Assembly: GCA_001598975.1 (NCBI GenBank)
Contig: BBXU01002030.1
Span: 1-58,730 of the forward strand
DNA length: 58,730 nt
Reading direction: 5' to 3'
Origin: Parachlorella kessleri
Taxonomy: Eukaryota > Chlorophyta > Trebouxiophyceae > Chlorellales > Chlorellaceae
Position numbers and translations under genes: made by a program. The notes beneath the pieces were generated by a model. The model saw only the letters and a program-made list of their open reading frames with translations. It had not been told where the DNA came from and searched no databases. Shown in pieces: positions 13,801-25,802 of this stretch (position 1 is the first letter of the stretch; each line of letters starts with the position of its first letter).

Positions 13801-16800
13801 ATGCAAGCCCGAGGCACAGCAATCTCCAGCTCAGTTGCACAGGCTGCGGAGCGTGGCCCCTCAAACTGCCCTGTCCTCTGCGGTGCATTGCTGCTGCTGC
13901 TTCTGCTGCTAGCTGACACCAATGCAAAGTTCATGGGCTGGGCAGAGGGATGGAGTGGCTTGACGACACCCTTCACCCTGCAACCCTGGCTGAGCCATGC
14001 CTGCTCAGACTGCTGTAGCCTTGCACTGCCTGCTGCTCCATTCTTCATGCCACTGCTGTCGCCCTGGGGTGTCCTTGCTGCCACTTGTCGGCTTAGCTGC
14101 AGACCATGCAGCTGCAGAGAAATAATCAGCTCCGGTGCGGCTGGGCCTGCCATAGCCACCTCATCCTCAGACTTTTGTTGCACTTGCTGCTGCTGGCTTG
14201 CTTGGCCACCTTGCAACTCCTCATGGCTGCCGGCTGAGACTGCAGCCCCCGCCTCTGCCGGGCGTGGCTTTGCGGGCTGGCTGAAGAAGAGCTCCTGCAA
14301 GATCACATCCTCCGCCAGCTCAGCAGGATCATCCCAGCTGAGCTCGGAGGCGGCATCTGCTGCTGGCATGGCTGCAGTTGGCTGGGCCCCAAGCTGCGGC
14401 GCTGTCAGAGCCATGCTACTGCCACCAGGCGCACCCTCGATAGCGGTTGCAGCCGCAGGTGCTTCTGCCCCCAGGCTGCTGTCTTGCGCCAGAAGACCAC
14501 TGCTGCGCCCTGATGTGCCAGGCTTGCTGGCGAGCCCAGCAGCCGCTGAGACCTGGCTGGTGACCTGCCCTCTGGGGGCCTCCTGGCCAGCTGTCAGTGC
14601 CCTGGCTGCCTCGATGAGTGCAGCACTGGCGGCAGACAGGTGGGTACCAGGGTCCTGGCTGTGGCTATTCCCACCAGCAAACCCCGCCAGGCTGCCGCTT
14701 GACATGGCAGTACCCTCATGTCTGCAGCCGACTGCCATGGCAGTGGCTTCAAACGAGGCTGCCCCAGGTTGGCTAGGTGGTAAAGCAGTGGACAGGCCTG
14801 TAAGCGCTGCCGACTGCCCTCCAGCTGCCATATTGCCAGAAATCTGCAAGGACGCTGTGCTGTAGTGGGGACCAATGACAGGACCCCCTAACAAGGATGG
14901 TTGGAAGGCCGCCCTGCTCATAGCCAGCTTCAGGTTCTCTGCCCGGCTAATGAGCGCCTGCAATGGATCGCTTGAACCTGGCTGCCACACGGGAAGTTGC
15001 CCCATGTTTGGCTGGTACACTGTGAGCGGCAACTGCTGCATCGGCTGCTGGAGAGGCTCCTGCACTGCCGGCATTGCCTGACGCGGCGGCTGCTGGGCTG
15101 AGAAGGCCAGCGGTTGGAGGGGCAGATTTGCGTGGTGCAATTGTTCGCAGGCCAGGCTGGACGCAGCCCCTGAAGGTGGGAAACTGTGCTGCTCCAGCGT
15201 GCTTTGTGGTGGCTGTGGGTGCGGCTGCAGCGGTGGCGGCTGAAGGGCTGGCTGAATGGGCAATGCTTCCCCAGGCAAGCTCACAGGGATGCCCAGCACC
15301 ACCCCTGGCCCCAGTGCAGTAGCAGTAGCCAAGGACCCTGCCAGAGACACAGCAGGTTGTCCAGCACCAGCGGGGCCTGCTGGTGCTGGCGGCCGCACCA
15401 GGCTTGTTGGCTGCATACCAGCGCTGGCAGCTGCACCTGCCTGCTGCCACAGCATTGCGAGCCCCTGTGGGTTAGCACCTAGCTGCTGTTCGTGCGACAC
15501 GTGCCCTGTTGCCAAACCAGTTGCAACAGCTCCTGAAGCCCCAGGCATAGACGTGATGGCTTGACCAGTGGCAGTGGTGCCACTATCGGACCCGGCTTGG
15601 TAGCCATCAAGTCTGCTGGGCCTGCTTTGCCTCGCAGCGCTGCGTAGCCTGCCGACAGCCTGCAGCTTTCGCTGGCTGGGAGGCTCTTTGCTTCCCGATC
15701 TCATAGCAGGCGCCACCGCTGCTTCTGCCTTCTCTTTGCGAGCAGCCGCTGCTTGCTGCTGCTGCAAAACCTCCTCGGCAGTCTGCAGACGAACATAAGA
15801 CATGCACATCGTTACCAGCTTTGGTAGCCACAACCAAGCACAGCAAAGTCCCATATTGCGCTGGTTTGAGGGCGACACTTCACACAAACAGAAGTACATC
15901 TGGTTGCTGATGACTACAAAAGCTACGCCATGCCCTTCAGTCTTACCGGATAGGCTTGGGCAAATGAGATGGCGGTAATGGCTTGCTTGAGATCCGCCAG
16001 CGTCACCTTCCCAGACTCAAGCCTGTCCATGCCCACAAGCACGGCTAACAGGGACTGCAGCTCGTAGCTGCTGGCAGCCGGGACAAGGTTTCGCAGCACT
16101 GCCACCTACAGCGCAGGTGAGCAGGCAGTTACGAAGCCAGGCAGAAGGTATTTAGATTCAAATAGTGCAATAACAGCTGACCTGCAAGCTGTTGCTGTGC
16201 AACATGGCCAATAAGCAGCCTCTCTGATTAGTTCATCTGCGCCTGTGCAGTTGTTCCAAGGATGGGATGCACTGACTCACCAAATCTTTGTAGCTCAAGC
16301 CATCCTCACGGCCAAAGGCCTTGGCCACGTCCAAATGTTGGTTCGACAGCTGTGAGATAAGGCTTGTCAGCTTTCTGGCCGCAACTCCAGGCTCTGACTC
16401 CAGGGTGCCCTCCATGTCTGCGCCAAGCCTGCATGGCTTATTCCAGAAGTGCAGATGTTGTGAAGCACTCAAGCTCAGTGTACATCGTGTACTTGATTGC
16501 ACATGTTTAATCACTCTGGCTGGTTGGCCAAGACTCATGTGACACGTGTCCCGACACCACGCCCTCCCATTCACAATCCAATCATTCAGGTAATGCATGC
16601 AAGCCGGCTCCCACCTGATGGCATCCTCAAGCGCGCCAATCTCAAGCTGCCAGGTCTCGCTGCTCTCTGGCTGGGAAATTGATAATGCAGCTGCGGCATA
16701 GCTGGCTGCAGCCTTGGTTGCTCCTGGCAGGGTCAGGTCGGTAAGCTGTGCTACCTGCTCTGGTGAGGACAGAGCAGCCTCAGGGCCATCCAAGCCCAGC

Positions 16801-17822
16801 TTTGCTAGCGCCACCTCCCAGTCGATCCTGCAATGTGCACGTGAACCATGAGCAGCGTTGATGATGGCACTGTTTGACTTCTGTCGCCGAGCTCTTGCTG
16901 CACTTTTGTATATGTCATTGTCTGGGATCCAGGCAAAAGAAACCACAATGATGCATGCTCCAGTGGTCTGGCAGGTAAGGCAACCTGCAGAAAGAGCGTC
17001 ACTATCTGATGTCCAAGCAAAGCTTGCTTACCCGCCAAGGGCTGCATCCAAGTGTCTGAACACTTGTGGACAAGGCAGGCAACCTTCTTGCAACTCTGTT
17101 CCCGCGGCTTCTGTTGGCTGCTGCTGCAGCTGCTCTAAGGGAGGCGCGGGGTGGACCGGACCAGCAGCACTTCCAAGGCTGAACGCTGCCTCTGCATGTA
17201 TTGCCTGACGGTCTGATCCTGCTGCTGCTGCTGCTGCCTCTGCCGCCTCCACTTCCCGGGCTGCCAGATGTTCATTCATTTCAAAGGAGGAGACTACTGC
17301 TGTGCTGAACTCCAAGGCCAAGCTCACCCCCAGGCTGCCAATTGCCCTGCCCTGCTCGCCAATCACAGGAAGGCTGTGCGACAAGGGAGCTCCCACACTC
17401 AGTGGCCGCAGGTCAACTGTGGTGGTGCCGACAATTGCTGACTCCACGCTGCTGCGGCTGCCTGTTCCGCGTGTGACTGGCTGCTTCAACACCAGCACCA
17501 GCGTCCCCATGTCTTGAAGGTAACGGGTGATGTACTTGGGCCCACTGACCAGCCGGAACTGCACGGACGACATCCCTGCAGACTGTGTGGCCCCACCAGA
17601 GCATGCTGCTGCGCTGCCTGCAAGCACCGCTGGGGGTGCAGGGCTGGTTTCCAGCACGTCGCCAGGTCCGTCATCTCCCCACCACTTGACAGCTGCCACA
17701 ACGCCGGCAGGGCTACCGGCTGCTGGCTCCCAGACAAGAGGCCCCAGGCGAAGCGCTAGGGTGCCCTTGCTGGCTGCACCCTCCACCTTGGGAGGGAGCG
17801 TAACTTTGGATAGCCGAGCCAT
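4861..17822 (-). CDS. C2CD3: C2CD3-type centriole distal-end protein, multi-C2-domain
   Basis: Twenty exons (minus): 17822-17032, 16827-16615, 16428-16281, 16105-15947, 15782-13764, 13502-13314, 13026-12879, 12594-12459, 12235-11458, 11247-11118, 10879-10746, 10534-10349, 10187-10069, 9813-9539, 9351-9227, 8960-8794, 8561-7269, 7086-6225, 6006-5888, 5638-4861. They total 8,769 nt, an exact open frame of 2,922 residues. The N-terminal C2 domain has the family signature VKWWGDD, then SGPKYITRYLQDMGTLVL and LGVSLALE. Further C2-like units lie near residues 1085-1340, 1500-1720, 1790-1935 and 2190-2380 (for example FCPEFHARHEYSL, GYWNIVDYLQQVRGQLLVSV). Long Ala/Gln/Ser-rich linkers explain a length above the roughly 2,350 residues of the animal protein. 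C2CD3 acts at the distal centriole in appendage assembly and elongation; the role here is inferred. An acidic exon (5888-6006) and a twice-occurring W-x-F-D-I motif mark the C-terminus. Confidence 0.8.
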
Positions 17823-18526
17823 ATACCTAGGCCTAGGAAATATAGTCAGGCGTACAGCCGCTTATCGCTGTGCGACAAAACATCGATAACAAGAGCCTAA
17901 TGTAGTGCAGCAGGCAGGTAAGGAGACTGCCAAGCTTAGCAAGGCTCGGCTGATCAGATGTCAGGTCACTTCCAGGGGAAGCTCAGCTTCTGTTCTACTG
18001 AGATGGCATAATGTTCTTCTGATCTCCCGCATCCCACGAGTCTCCAAGGGCAAGGGCGCAAAGCATTCCCCAGACAAACAGCTGGCACCCCTCAGGCGAA
18101 GCAGGTTCCACGACAACCACTTTCGATTCATTTTGATCTTCTCTTGCACATATATGCGCAAACAATAGTTTGGATAGTCTACCCGTATACCCCAACACTA
18201 GTTGCTGATTTTGAAACTACCGTTGCGCTTGCTCAACTGATCAGCACAGGCTGCAAAGGAATTTTTAACAAGCGTCCCTTTGGGCAGCAAGCCTTGCACC
18301 GTCGAAGCAGCGAGCCTTTCGTGAACTGTGGGCATGCAACTCATTGATGAGACACTGTGGCCAGCTGAGGCACGGTAGCGTTTCAGGGTGCGTGAGTATT
18401 AGGCCTCCAGTGCATAAGGAACCTTTACATCGTGGTAACCTGCTGAGAGCTCCATGCGTGCAGGCTGTGGTCACAAGCGCCAGCAAACACCGTAACCACC
18501 CGCAGCAGCAGCTAGGTGGCAGCAAA
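17823..18526. promoter_or_regulatory. Divergent upstream region, C2CD3-like / profilin-like
   Basis: About 700 bp separate two diverging start codons (17822 minus, 18527 plus). The region should hold both promoters and 5' untranslated sequence. I see no clear TATA box or repeat. An open frame runs upstream of, and in frame with, the profilin-like start, but its sequence looks non-coding. Confidence 0.4.
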
Positions 18527-18946
18527 ATGCAGAGCAGCTGGGACACCAGCTTGCAGCAGCTGCTGCAGGACGGGGCCATCACGGGGTATGCGCTCATATC
18601 TCATGCTGGCGCTGTCGCGTGCGCCTTTGGCTGCCTGTCAGAAGAGCTATGTGGCCCTGTCCAAGGCGACGACTGCCGAGCAGTGGCCAATGAAGCGGTA
18701 GCCCAGCTCCACGCAGCCTTCCACACCGCCTTCTTCCCCACGCACCTAGAACTCTGCGGCGAGAAGGCAATGGTCTTTGATAAGACAGATACCGGCCTGT
18801 TTGCAGTGTCATGGGGCAAGCGGCTTGGAGTGCTGGCTAGATACCTGCCTAGCGGCATACTGGTGGTCACGTTCGGCAGGCCGTACCTGCCACAGAGGGT
18901 GATCCCGCGGTTAGAGGCCATCTGCGAACAGCTCCGCCAGCCCTGA
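18527..18946 (+). CDS. Profilin-like protein
   Basis: One exon, 139 residues, close to the usual 125-140 for profilin. The start at 18527 (MQSSWDTSLQQLLQDG) gives the profilin opening: a short helix with a tryptophan, then a strand with A-L-I-S-H-A-G-A-V in the place of the family's A-I-I-G-H-D-G. The middle has LELCGEKAMVFDKTD where profilins have a G-x-K-Y-M-V strand, and the C-terminal half ends in an amphipathic helix (RVIPRLEAICEQL). Profilin binds monomeric actin and poly-proline and feeds formins. Residues specific to actin contact are poorly conserved, so a divergent profilin or profilin-fold protein is possible. The open frame extends 61 codons upstream, but that extension has no family match. 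The single exon is unusual among its intron-rich neighbours. Confidence 0.55.
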   Translation: MQSSWDTSLQQLLQDGAITGYALISHAGAVACAFGCLSEELCGPVQGDDCRAVANEAVAQLHAAFHTAFFPTHLELCGEKAMVFDKTDTGLFAVSWGKRLGVLARYLPSGILVVTFGRPYLPQRVIPRLEAICEQLRQP

Positions 18947-19823
18947 CACACCACATACGGCTACGCTACCAGATACTAGGCGCCCTTATTATGAATTGTA
19001 GTGGCTGCTTGCCCACTAGTACTATGGTGGATAAGCTGAGACACAGGAGGGCAGTCTAGGAGCCACTGAGGTGTGTGTTGCAGAGCCTCGTGGATCCAGT
19101 TGTGCATAAACACACTGAGCAGCTTCAACTCCACTCTGGGGTAAGATAGTTCGATTTTGTTTCTTGTGAAGGTCTCCTCTCAGGAAGATCAAATGATGAA
19201 CAGCGGCGTCACCCGCTGTTGGGCAAGTCCATAGGGTGTGTTGGCCTTGACCTTCCATGGTGGGTTGACGACTTTGAGTTTCTGGCAAAGTTCTTAGGAG
19301 CAGATTTGGGGAGAGATTGAAGGCGTGCCATGTGCCCCGGCAGGCAGCAGTGTGACCTTGCATAGATGTTCAGAGCCTGTCTAGGACTGGGTGGCTGTCT
19401 GCCTAGGACTCCCGCCCGGGGGGTACCGGTAAGCACCGTAAGGGGACCGTTAGCCTGTGCACCTACATGAGACTGAGTCTGTCTCTGCAACTCGGGAAGT
19501 CGAGTCACTGAACGCAATCTGATAAAATCCTCATCTGACCCCATCTGGTGGAGGATTAAGTCTGGCGTGATGTGCATGCTGCGTCCGCCCTTGGAGCTTT
19601 GACTGGTGCGCCATGGTGGCTAAGGAGACCTGTTAATGTCAGACTACCAAACCCAAAATACACGCACTTGCAAGAAGTGCTGTTGATCGCTGCAGAGGAA
19701 CCGTGCTACATCCTGCGTTCCTCTTGTCGGAATAGCTATCTCGCGCGACCCCAGCCTACTTTGGAGAACATCATGGCATGACGACTCAGCAGTGTGATTT
19801 GTCAGGGGCTCCGACTCCCAGCC
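18947..19823. other. Intergenic
   Basis: Separates the profilin-like gene from the first GT47 gene. A 122-codon open frame on the minus strand (19209-19577) has no recognisable domain and no splice partner. No RNA gene recognised. Confidence 0.4.
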
Positions 19824-22800
19824 ATGCAGCTAGTGACAGAACTGCTGCTGCTGCTGACAATCACCTGCGCCTGGTGAGTGGCTTCTCACACAAGACTTTC
19901 AGTAGCAATCCAGCGCTGCATTAACTGCTGCTGTGCGTGCAATCGCAGGGTGCGTGATGCCTTAGCCAATGATCAGCAGCGTGAGTACAAGTGCACCACA
20001 CACTGGGTCGTCAGTAGCGTTTGGCAAGGAACCGGGCTTGACTCATACCATCTTTTGGCCAACCAAATGGCATACACATTTTTGGCCAACCAAATGTTAG
20101 CCTGACACCACTGCCAACACCTGCAGTGTGTGGCGGCCGTGGCAACTTCAACCGCGAAACCCAGCGCTGTGACTGCCCCTGGGGCTACGGCGGCGACAAC
20201 TGCACCCAGCTGCTGCTGCCAGCCTGCCGCACCTCGCTGGCTGCCAACGCCTCCAGCTGGACGTGCAACAGCGTGCCGGCGCAGAACTGTGCCTGCAGGC
20301 GGCAGTGCTGGCAGATGTACTGTGCCAGCCAGGAGGGAGGTGTGTGCGTGGCGCATGTGGAGACGCGGGCGCGGTGCTATGAGCTGGACGGGGTGCCTGA
20401 GGAGGAGCAGGTGTGGTCCTTGGGCTGCTTGGGAGGAAATCGCACCATGCCCGGTGTCTGGTGATTGATGCGCTGCATTGCTTCCACTGGGGTATGAAGT
20501 CAAGTTCACACCTCAACCGCAGCACACAATCACACAGCCACAGAGGCAACGTCTTGTAATTGGATCGCAACACGCATGCGGGGTTGGTGTGAGTGCAAAG
20601 TAGCCCTTCACTGCTGTCAAATGTGCAGATTTCCGATGCCCCGCAGCATGACGACCCCAGAGCTCGATATTGGGAGGGTATCTTCCCACAGGATCGCAGG
20701 AACCTGACGCGGGAGGAGGTGACCAAGCTCTACTGGGGCAACGTGTACGCTGTTCCTAACAGCAGGTGACACGTAGGGGGCCTTCATATGCGCTGATAGG
20801 CAGGTCTAGGGGGTTGACTTTAGCAAGTGATTACATCCAATCAAGCCTGGGTCCTCATACCTCTGCAGGTGTGAAAACTCCTGCACCATGCATGGCGTGT
20901 GCCACGAAGACGGGGTGGCCCCTGACCAACATTTCTGCGGCTGCCATTATGGCTATGAGGTGGGCTCCATTGCAAGAATTGCCATGGTCAGGCACCTGTC
21001 ATTGTACACACTATTTTGGCAGGTCTGCAGCCCTTGATGGCAAGGACAGAGATTGGAGAAAGTCAGGACAGCCAAGGACAACTCCAGCAATGCCGGCCAT
21101 GTCGTTTGTGCTCATGGCCTGTCACAAGGCCGTCTCACACACCTTCCCAAGGCACCGGAGCTGTAGCTAGTCATCAGGCTGTTTAAAAGGCAAGCCCTAT
21201 GGAGTACTCCTTTGAGAGCAGGTCAGAGTACTTGGCGATTAAACTGACTTGGTGAGTATCACTGCTTCCTGGGACAGGGCCGAGCTTGCGAGGTGCAGCA
21301 GGCTGGCACTTGCTACAACGAGTGCAGCGGGAACGGCCGGTGCGAGCGCGGCTTCTGCCACTGCAAGGAGGGCTGGTGGGGCTTGGACTGCAGCAGGAGC
21401 AAGGTGTTCCAGCCTGACCCACATGTTCTGCCACCAACTACTAGGTAGGTGGGTGGGGTCGGCAGGAGCTGCTTGCCTGCCACAGGGCCTGTACCTTGCA
21501 AACTGTTGGGGAGCTGTTGGACTGTGCTGAGGCGCCCAACGGGACCTGAGCTGCAGCGGGAGCTAAGTGTTAAGCCAGAGTCAGAGTTACTGCCAGGTGC
21601 GCGGCTGCAAGCCTCATGAAGAAGAGGCTCACCATCAGTCAGGGACCAGGGGATGGGAGTGTCAACTGACTTGTACAGAACATGGATGCTAGTATTGTTG
21701 CAACCCGGGAGCGCCTCTCAGTAGATACTGTTCAACACAAGCTGCCTGCTTTGCAACTTGAGGTGGACTTCCTCTTCTCATTTTTCCTGGTGCATCTGTT
21801 ACCTTGCGTGACACCAAAAGGAGCTGCTGCTGTTCTTGCCTGCAGGCTAAGGATTTACATGTATGACCTTCCTACAGACCTAGCTCATGACTTACTATTC
21901 CATGACCCTATTTACATCGCGTATGAGCGCTTCATAGAGACTTTCCTCAAGGACTGGTCGGTCAGGCAAGTGGTGTGGTGGCTACTGACCTGTTTGCGAA
22001 GGCCGAGACTGCATGCAAGAGGCTATGCCTGGCAACTCTCACAAACCGCCAGCCTGCATAGCCGCGAGCTCGCCAGGCGACCTGACAGACGGTCTATGTC
22101 CCACAGCAGCAAGCGCAAGTACCGTGGCATGCCTAAAGGACTGCTAATCATTGATCTATGCTGACTTTGGGCCTGGTAGTCAAGCGTGGTACCACGGTGC
22201 TCCGGTGCCAGACTTGGAACACTGCCTTTAGATGATATGTGCAACCACTGCATCCTGTCCTGCAGGACGGAGAACCCTCATGAAGCCAACATGTTCTTCA
22301 TACCTTCGCTACTGTAAGCAGCCTCAGGATTGCAGTCCTGCAAGCACCATTGTCAAATCGCATCGGACAGCTGGTTATGTCATCTTGGGCAGCTTCGTGG
22401 GCCTCATTACCTTACTTACCTGGAATATCCCCTTGCCAGCCAGACTATGGACAGATAGGCTAGCTTCACTATGTTTGCGTCTTTCTTATCCCTCGTCTCT
22501 TTAGGTGAACATAAGGGGAGCCAGAGCCCAGCTGCTTGTCCAGGTCTAGGCACATCCACCCTGTGCCAACGCTCTGCAGGTACTATTACTCCAGCAATGT
22601 TGGCTTGGGGGCCGCCCACCTGGCCAGAGTCATCAAGTATGTGCAGCGGGAGTTCCCCTACTGGAATAGGACCCGCGGTGCTGACCACTTCTTCTTTGCC
22701 ACACAGGTAACCCACACATGGCGCCAGGCTTCCGTCAATTGTCGCCTTGGTCCTCTGTGCAAGCTAGGCTGGAATGCTGGTCTGTTCTGTCTGCTGGCCA

Positions 22801-25385
22801 GGAAGCCGGAGCTGCTGCCCGGCTCCCGGTGTGGCTCGTTTTCCTAACCTGGGCCTGGTGGTAATTACGTGCAGGACCGGGGTCTATGCCACTACCACAT
22901 GGAGGAGCTCCTGCAGGAGAGCATCAGGTGTGGTTGTTCAAGGTAGCAGTCTGAACATGATGTGGAAGGAGTACCGGCAGCCGAGTCCTGGCACCCTGCT
23001 CAGGGAAGGGAAGCACGTCAACTAAATCAGGTTCAAAGATCGAAAACAGGGGTCTGTCACCACCGCCGCTGCCACACTGCAACCAAGGGTCTTTGCTGGC
23101 GAGCATGATCCTTGCAGCATTTGTTGGAAGTGCACCCATGTCAGTATCGGCTGCATTGAAAGCCAGGTGCGATGCACACTCGTGGCCTGTTGAGTGGCCT
23201 GTTGTGCTCCCAAGAGAGCTGATTTGTCAGGCGGGTAGCAGGTCGGTCTGTAGATTGAGGACTGGCTGGCCTGCTAGATGCTGTGCCTCTGATCCGCAGG
23301 CTCGTGCACTTTGGGTACTACCAGTTCAACAACAGCCTTGTTGGCATGCGTGGCAAGATGGAGGCGTGCATCAAGCCCTCCAGGGATGTGGTGGTGACAC
23401 CCAACATCCCCAACGCGCTGCAGGTGGTTACAAAGTAAGTTCCCGGCCGCCTGAGAAAGGCGTCTACCATACCCCACCGCTTCCGTTCCACTTCTTGAGG
23501 CCCAATCATGCATGCTTGTGCCAGCCACGGCAGCTGCTGCCATGGTCAGCACCAGGCTTGTTGGTGGCTTGCAGGACCTTCAACCCCCAGCCTGCCAGTG
23601 AGGACCCTCCTCTGCCTGAGCGCACCAAGCTGCTGTTCCTGGCTGGGGGTGTGCGCATGGAGGACTCGGAGTACAGCGGAGGTGGGCAGGGGGCCCGGCT
23701 GTGGGTCTCTTTGGTCAGGGCTAACAACCTGTTGGATTCAGCATGCTGCGAACCAACAACAGACACATGTAAAGCAGGGCAGAGACAAATTGAGGGGCGC
23801 AAGATTGGGGCAAGCAGAGAGGATGGAAACGTCGACAGGTGATAAGTCAGAGTCCAGGGTGGGACCTCCATGTGACTGGCAGGGGCCCTAACCTGCTAAG
23901 TTTGCTCGACTCGCCTCTGCCCTTGCTTGGTTGGCAGGCGCGCGGCAGCAGATCTTCCGGCTCTACAATGCCACCAACAGCAGTGACCCGGACGTGAAGT
24001 TTGTGGAGGGATATGTGGGCGACTACGATGAGCAGCTGCGCACCCACAAGTTCTGCATGGCACCCTGGTGAGGGAGTGCATGTCCTGATATGCCCTCCGA
24101 TGCCTTGGAAGTAGCCTCACGGCAACTCATAATGACATGCATGGCCTCATCACCCAGCTACACAAGAAGGCAGGCAGGGAGCCTTCCAGGCCCAAGCCTG
24201 GACCTAATGTCTGGTCTCTGCTGCTGTGTGCCGCAGGGGCCATGGCTGGGGCATCCGATTGCCTCAGGCGGTGCTCCACGGCTGCGTGCCTGTCATCATC
24301 CAGGACCATGTCTACCAGGTGGGTCCCGGGGTTGTTACAACTGCTCTGGAGAGACCTTCGCACCAGCGAAGGCAGTTATCGGGCTCTGACCCCACTGCAT
24401 GCAGACCTCTCATAACCACCTAGTGTAGCAGTATAAAGAGGCAGGGTTCACAAAGGTTTGTGCTCTGTCTGGTACAGCTTGCCAAGTCTTGCAGTATTGC
24501 CCTATACACCGTGGTGCACCGCTTTGCAGTTCTTTGAGGATGTGCTGCCATACCAAGACTTCTCTGTGCGGCTGGGCATGGAGGACATCCCCCACCTGGG
24601 GCCGCTGCTGAGGGCCATAGACAATCAGGAGTACGCCAGGCTGCAGGAGGGGCTGAAGAAGTGAGTGAGCTGTGGTTGAGACGCAGACAAACACCAGTTG
24701 AAGTGTAGACAGCACGGTGCATTGCTGTCTCAACATGCTTTATCATGCTGCAAAGGCGCGGCCTCCATTAGCAAATTTTCCTTGCCCTTAATCGGCGCTG
24801 CCTCCAAAAAGGAACCTTCCTTGCCCTTCCTCATGCTTAGGGCCTGCCTGTGACTGTTGCTCCTGAAGGGCGTACCGGGCCTTTTACTGGGACGAGGGCC
24901 CTGAGCCGTTTGGCGGCCTGGCCTATAACCTCACCATCCGTTCACTGATGAAGCGGTACCGATACCGCAAGGGCAAGCTCATCCAGCCCACCCAGCACTG
25001 TAACCTGCCGCCCAAGCAGCCCCAGGTGAGCGGTAAGGACTGCACTTACACAAACCCTTGTTCTTGCTAGTCCGCTTTTTGTTCATATGTATCCTTTTTC
25101 ACAGATTACAGTGGACAGCAAGGACAGGCAGTAAATGATCAGCTTTGTACTCGTTGCCCGATCTTCTACACTGGCATGCACCTAAGATATTTCCCGCACA
25201 GCTCTGGCAGGCGTGTTGAGTCCCCTTCAACGTTGTTCCTGACATCGATCCAACAGCTGGGATGTAGGATCGATATCACTAACAATGTTACAGCTGAGCT
25301 GACGAGCAGCGGAGATGTGAAGGTGCGGCAGGTGTGCCAAGCACAGCACATCACTCCCGTGGCCCTGCAGGATTGCCCCACCCCT

Positions 25386-25431
<46 letters not shown>

Positions 25432-25802
25432 CACCGTGCCCGGAGTCCAAGCCCTGCCCAGCGTGCCTGACATCCCCAGCGTGCGGGGAGTGCCCAACTT
25501 TGCCTTCACCAAGCCCCTGCGTACAAGGGCCGGGGGCTCAGGGTTGGGTGGCCAACAGAAGTAGTGTCGCGGCTCTGAAGGGCGCATTGGACGGTAACAA
25601 CACAGGCCTTGGCCATGAGGAGGGTGAGAGCAGCGAGTACACAACTAGTAGCCATAGAGGAGCGACCAGCTTTCGGATGTTGCGTGCCAGCCAAGGCTTT
25701 GCGCAGGGGGCTGGCATGCGTGTGGTGTATCTTTTGTGTATGGTAGCAGCATTCATGGCAGGGTGGGCGTCCAGAGGCTACCTAGGAGGGGGCCCTAGCT
25801 AG
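19824..25802 (+). CDS. EGF-repeat exostosin-family glycosyltransferase (GT47), copy A
   Basis: Seventeen exons: 19824-19873, 19949-19980, 20127-20410, 20629-20765, 20869-20959, 21278-21444, 21846-21965, 22266-22313, 22580-22706, 22875-22927, 23300-23434, 23575-23681, 23938-24067, 24237-24318, 24530-24660, 24869-25025, 25371-25802; 2,283 nt, 760 residues. Order: hydrophobic N-terminal signal (residues 4-17); three cysteine-rich EGF-like modules (about 29-52, 169-199, 205-236; e.g. CERGFCHCKEGWWGLDC); an exostosin/GT47 domain (about 254-610; LRIYMYDLPTDL, GHGWGIRLPQAVLHGCVPVI, FFEDVLPYQDFSVRL); a Gln tract; a Cys/Pro stretch; and a C-terminal hydrophobic segment (about 735-752). GT47 enzymes act in the secretory pathway, transferring sugars to polysaccharides or glycoproteins; the substrate here is unknown. 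Intron 7 uses a GC donor. The inverted paralog lies at 28219-34501. Confidence 0.85.
20053..20096. repeat. 17-bp direct repeat in GT47-A intron 2
   Basis: The sequence TTTTGGCCAACCAAATG occurs at 20053-20069 and again at 20080-20096, ten bases apart, just upstream of the exon 3 acceptor. I did not find it in the matching intron of copy B, so it probably arose after the duplication. No function is inferred. Confidence 0.7.
25389..25430 (+). repeat. (CAG)14 trinucleotide repeat coding polyglutamine
   Basis: Fourteen uninterrupted CAG codons in the last exon of GT47 copy A encode Gln14 between DCPTPD and TPCPESKPCP. The matching site in copy B has His followed by five Gln. The tract lies between the catalytic domain and the C-terminal hydrophobic segment, where length changes should be tolerated. 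Confidence 0.95.

Noticed and set aside
19209..19577. 122-codon minus-strand open frame as a gene
   Set aside because: No domain, no hydrophobic or repeat structure and no splice partner. It lies in ordinary intergenic sequence.
25176..25370. Longer last exon of GT47-A upstream of 25371
   Set aside because: The acceptor CTGCAG before GATTGCCCC is conserved in copy B and in phase; the upstream open sequence has no counterpart in B.
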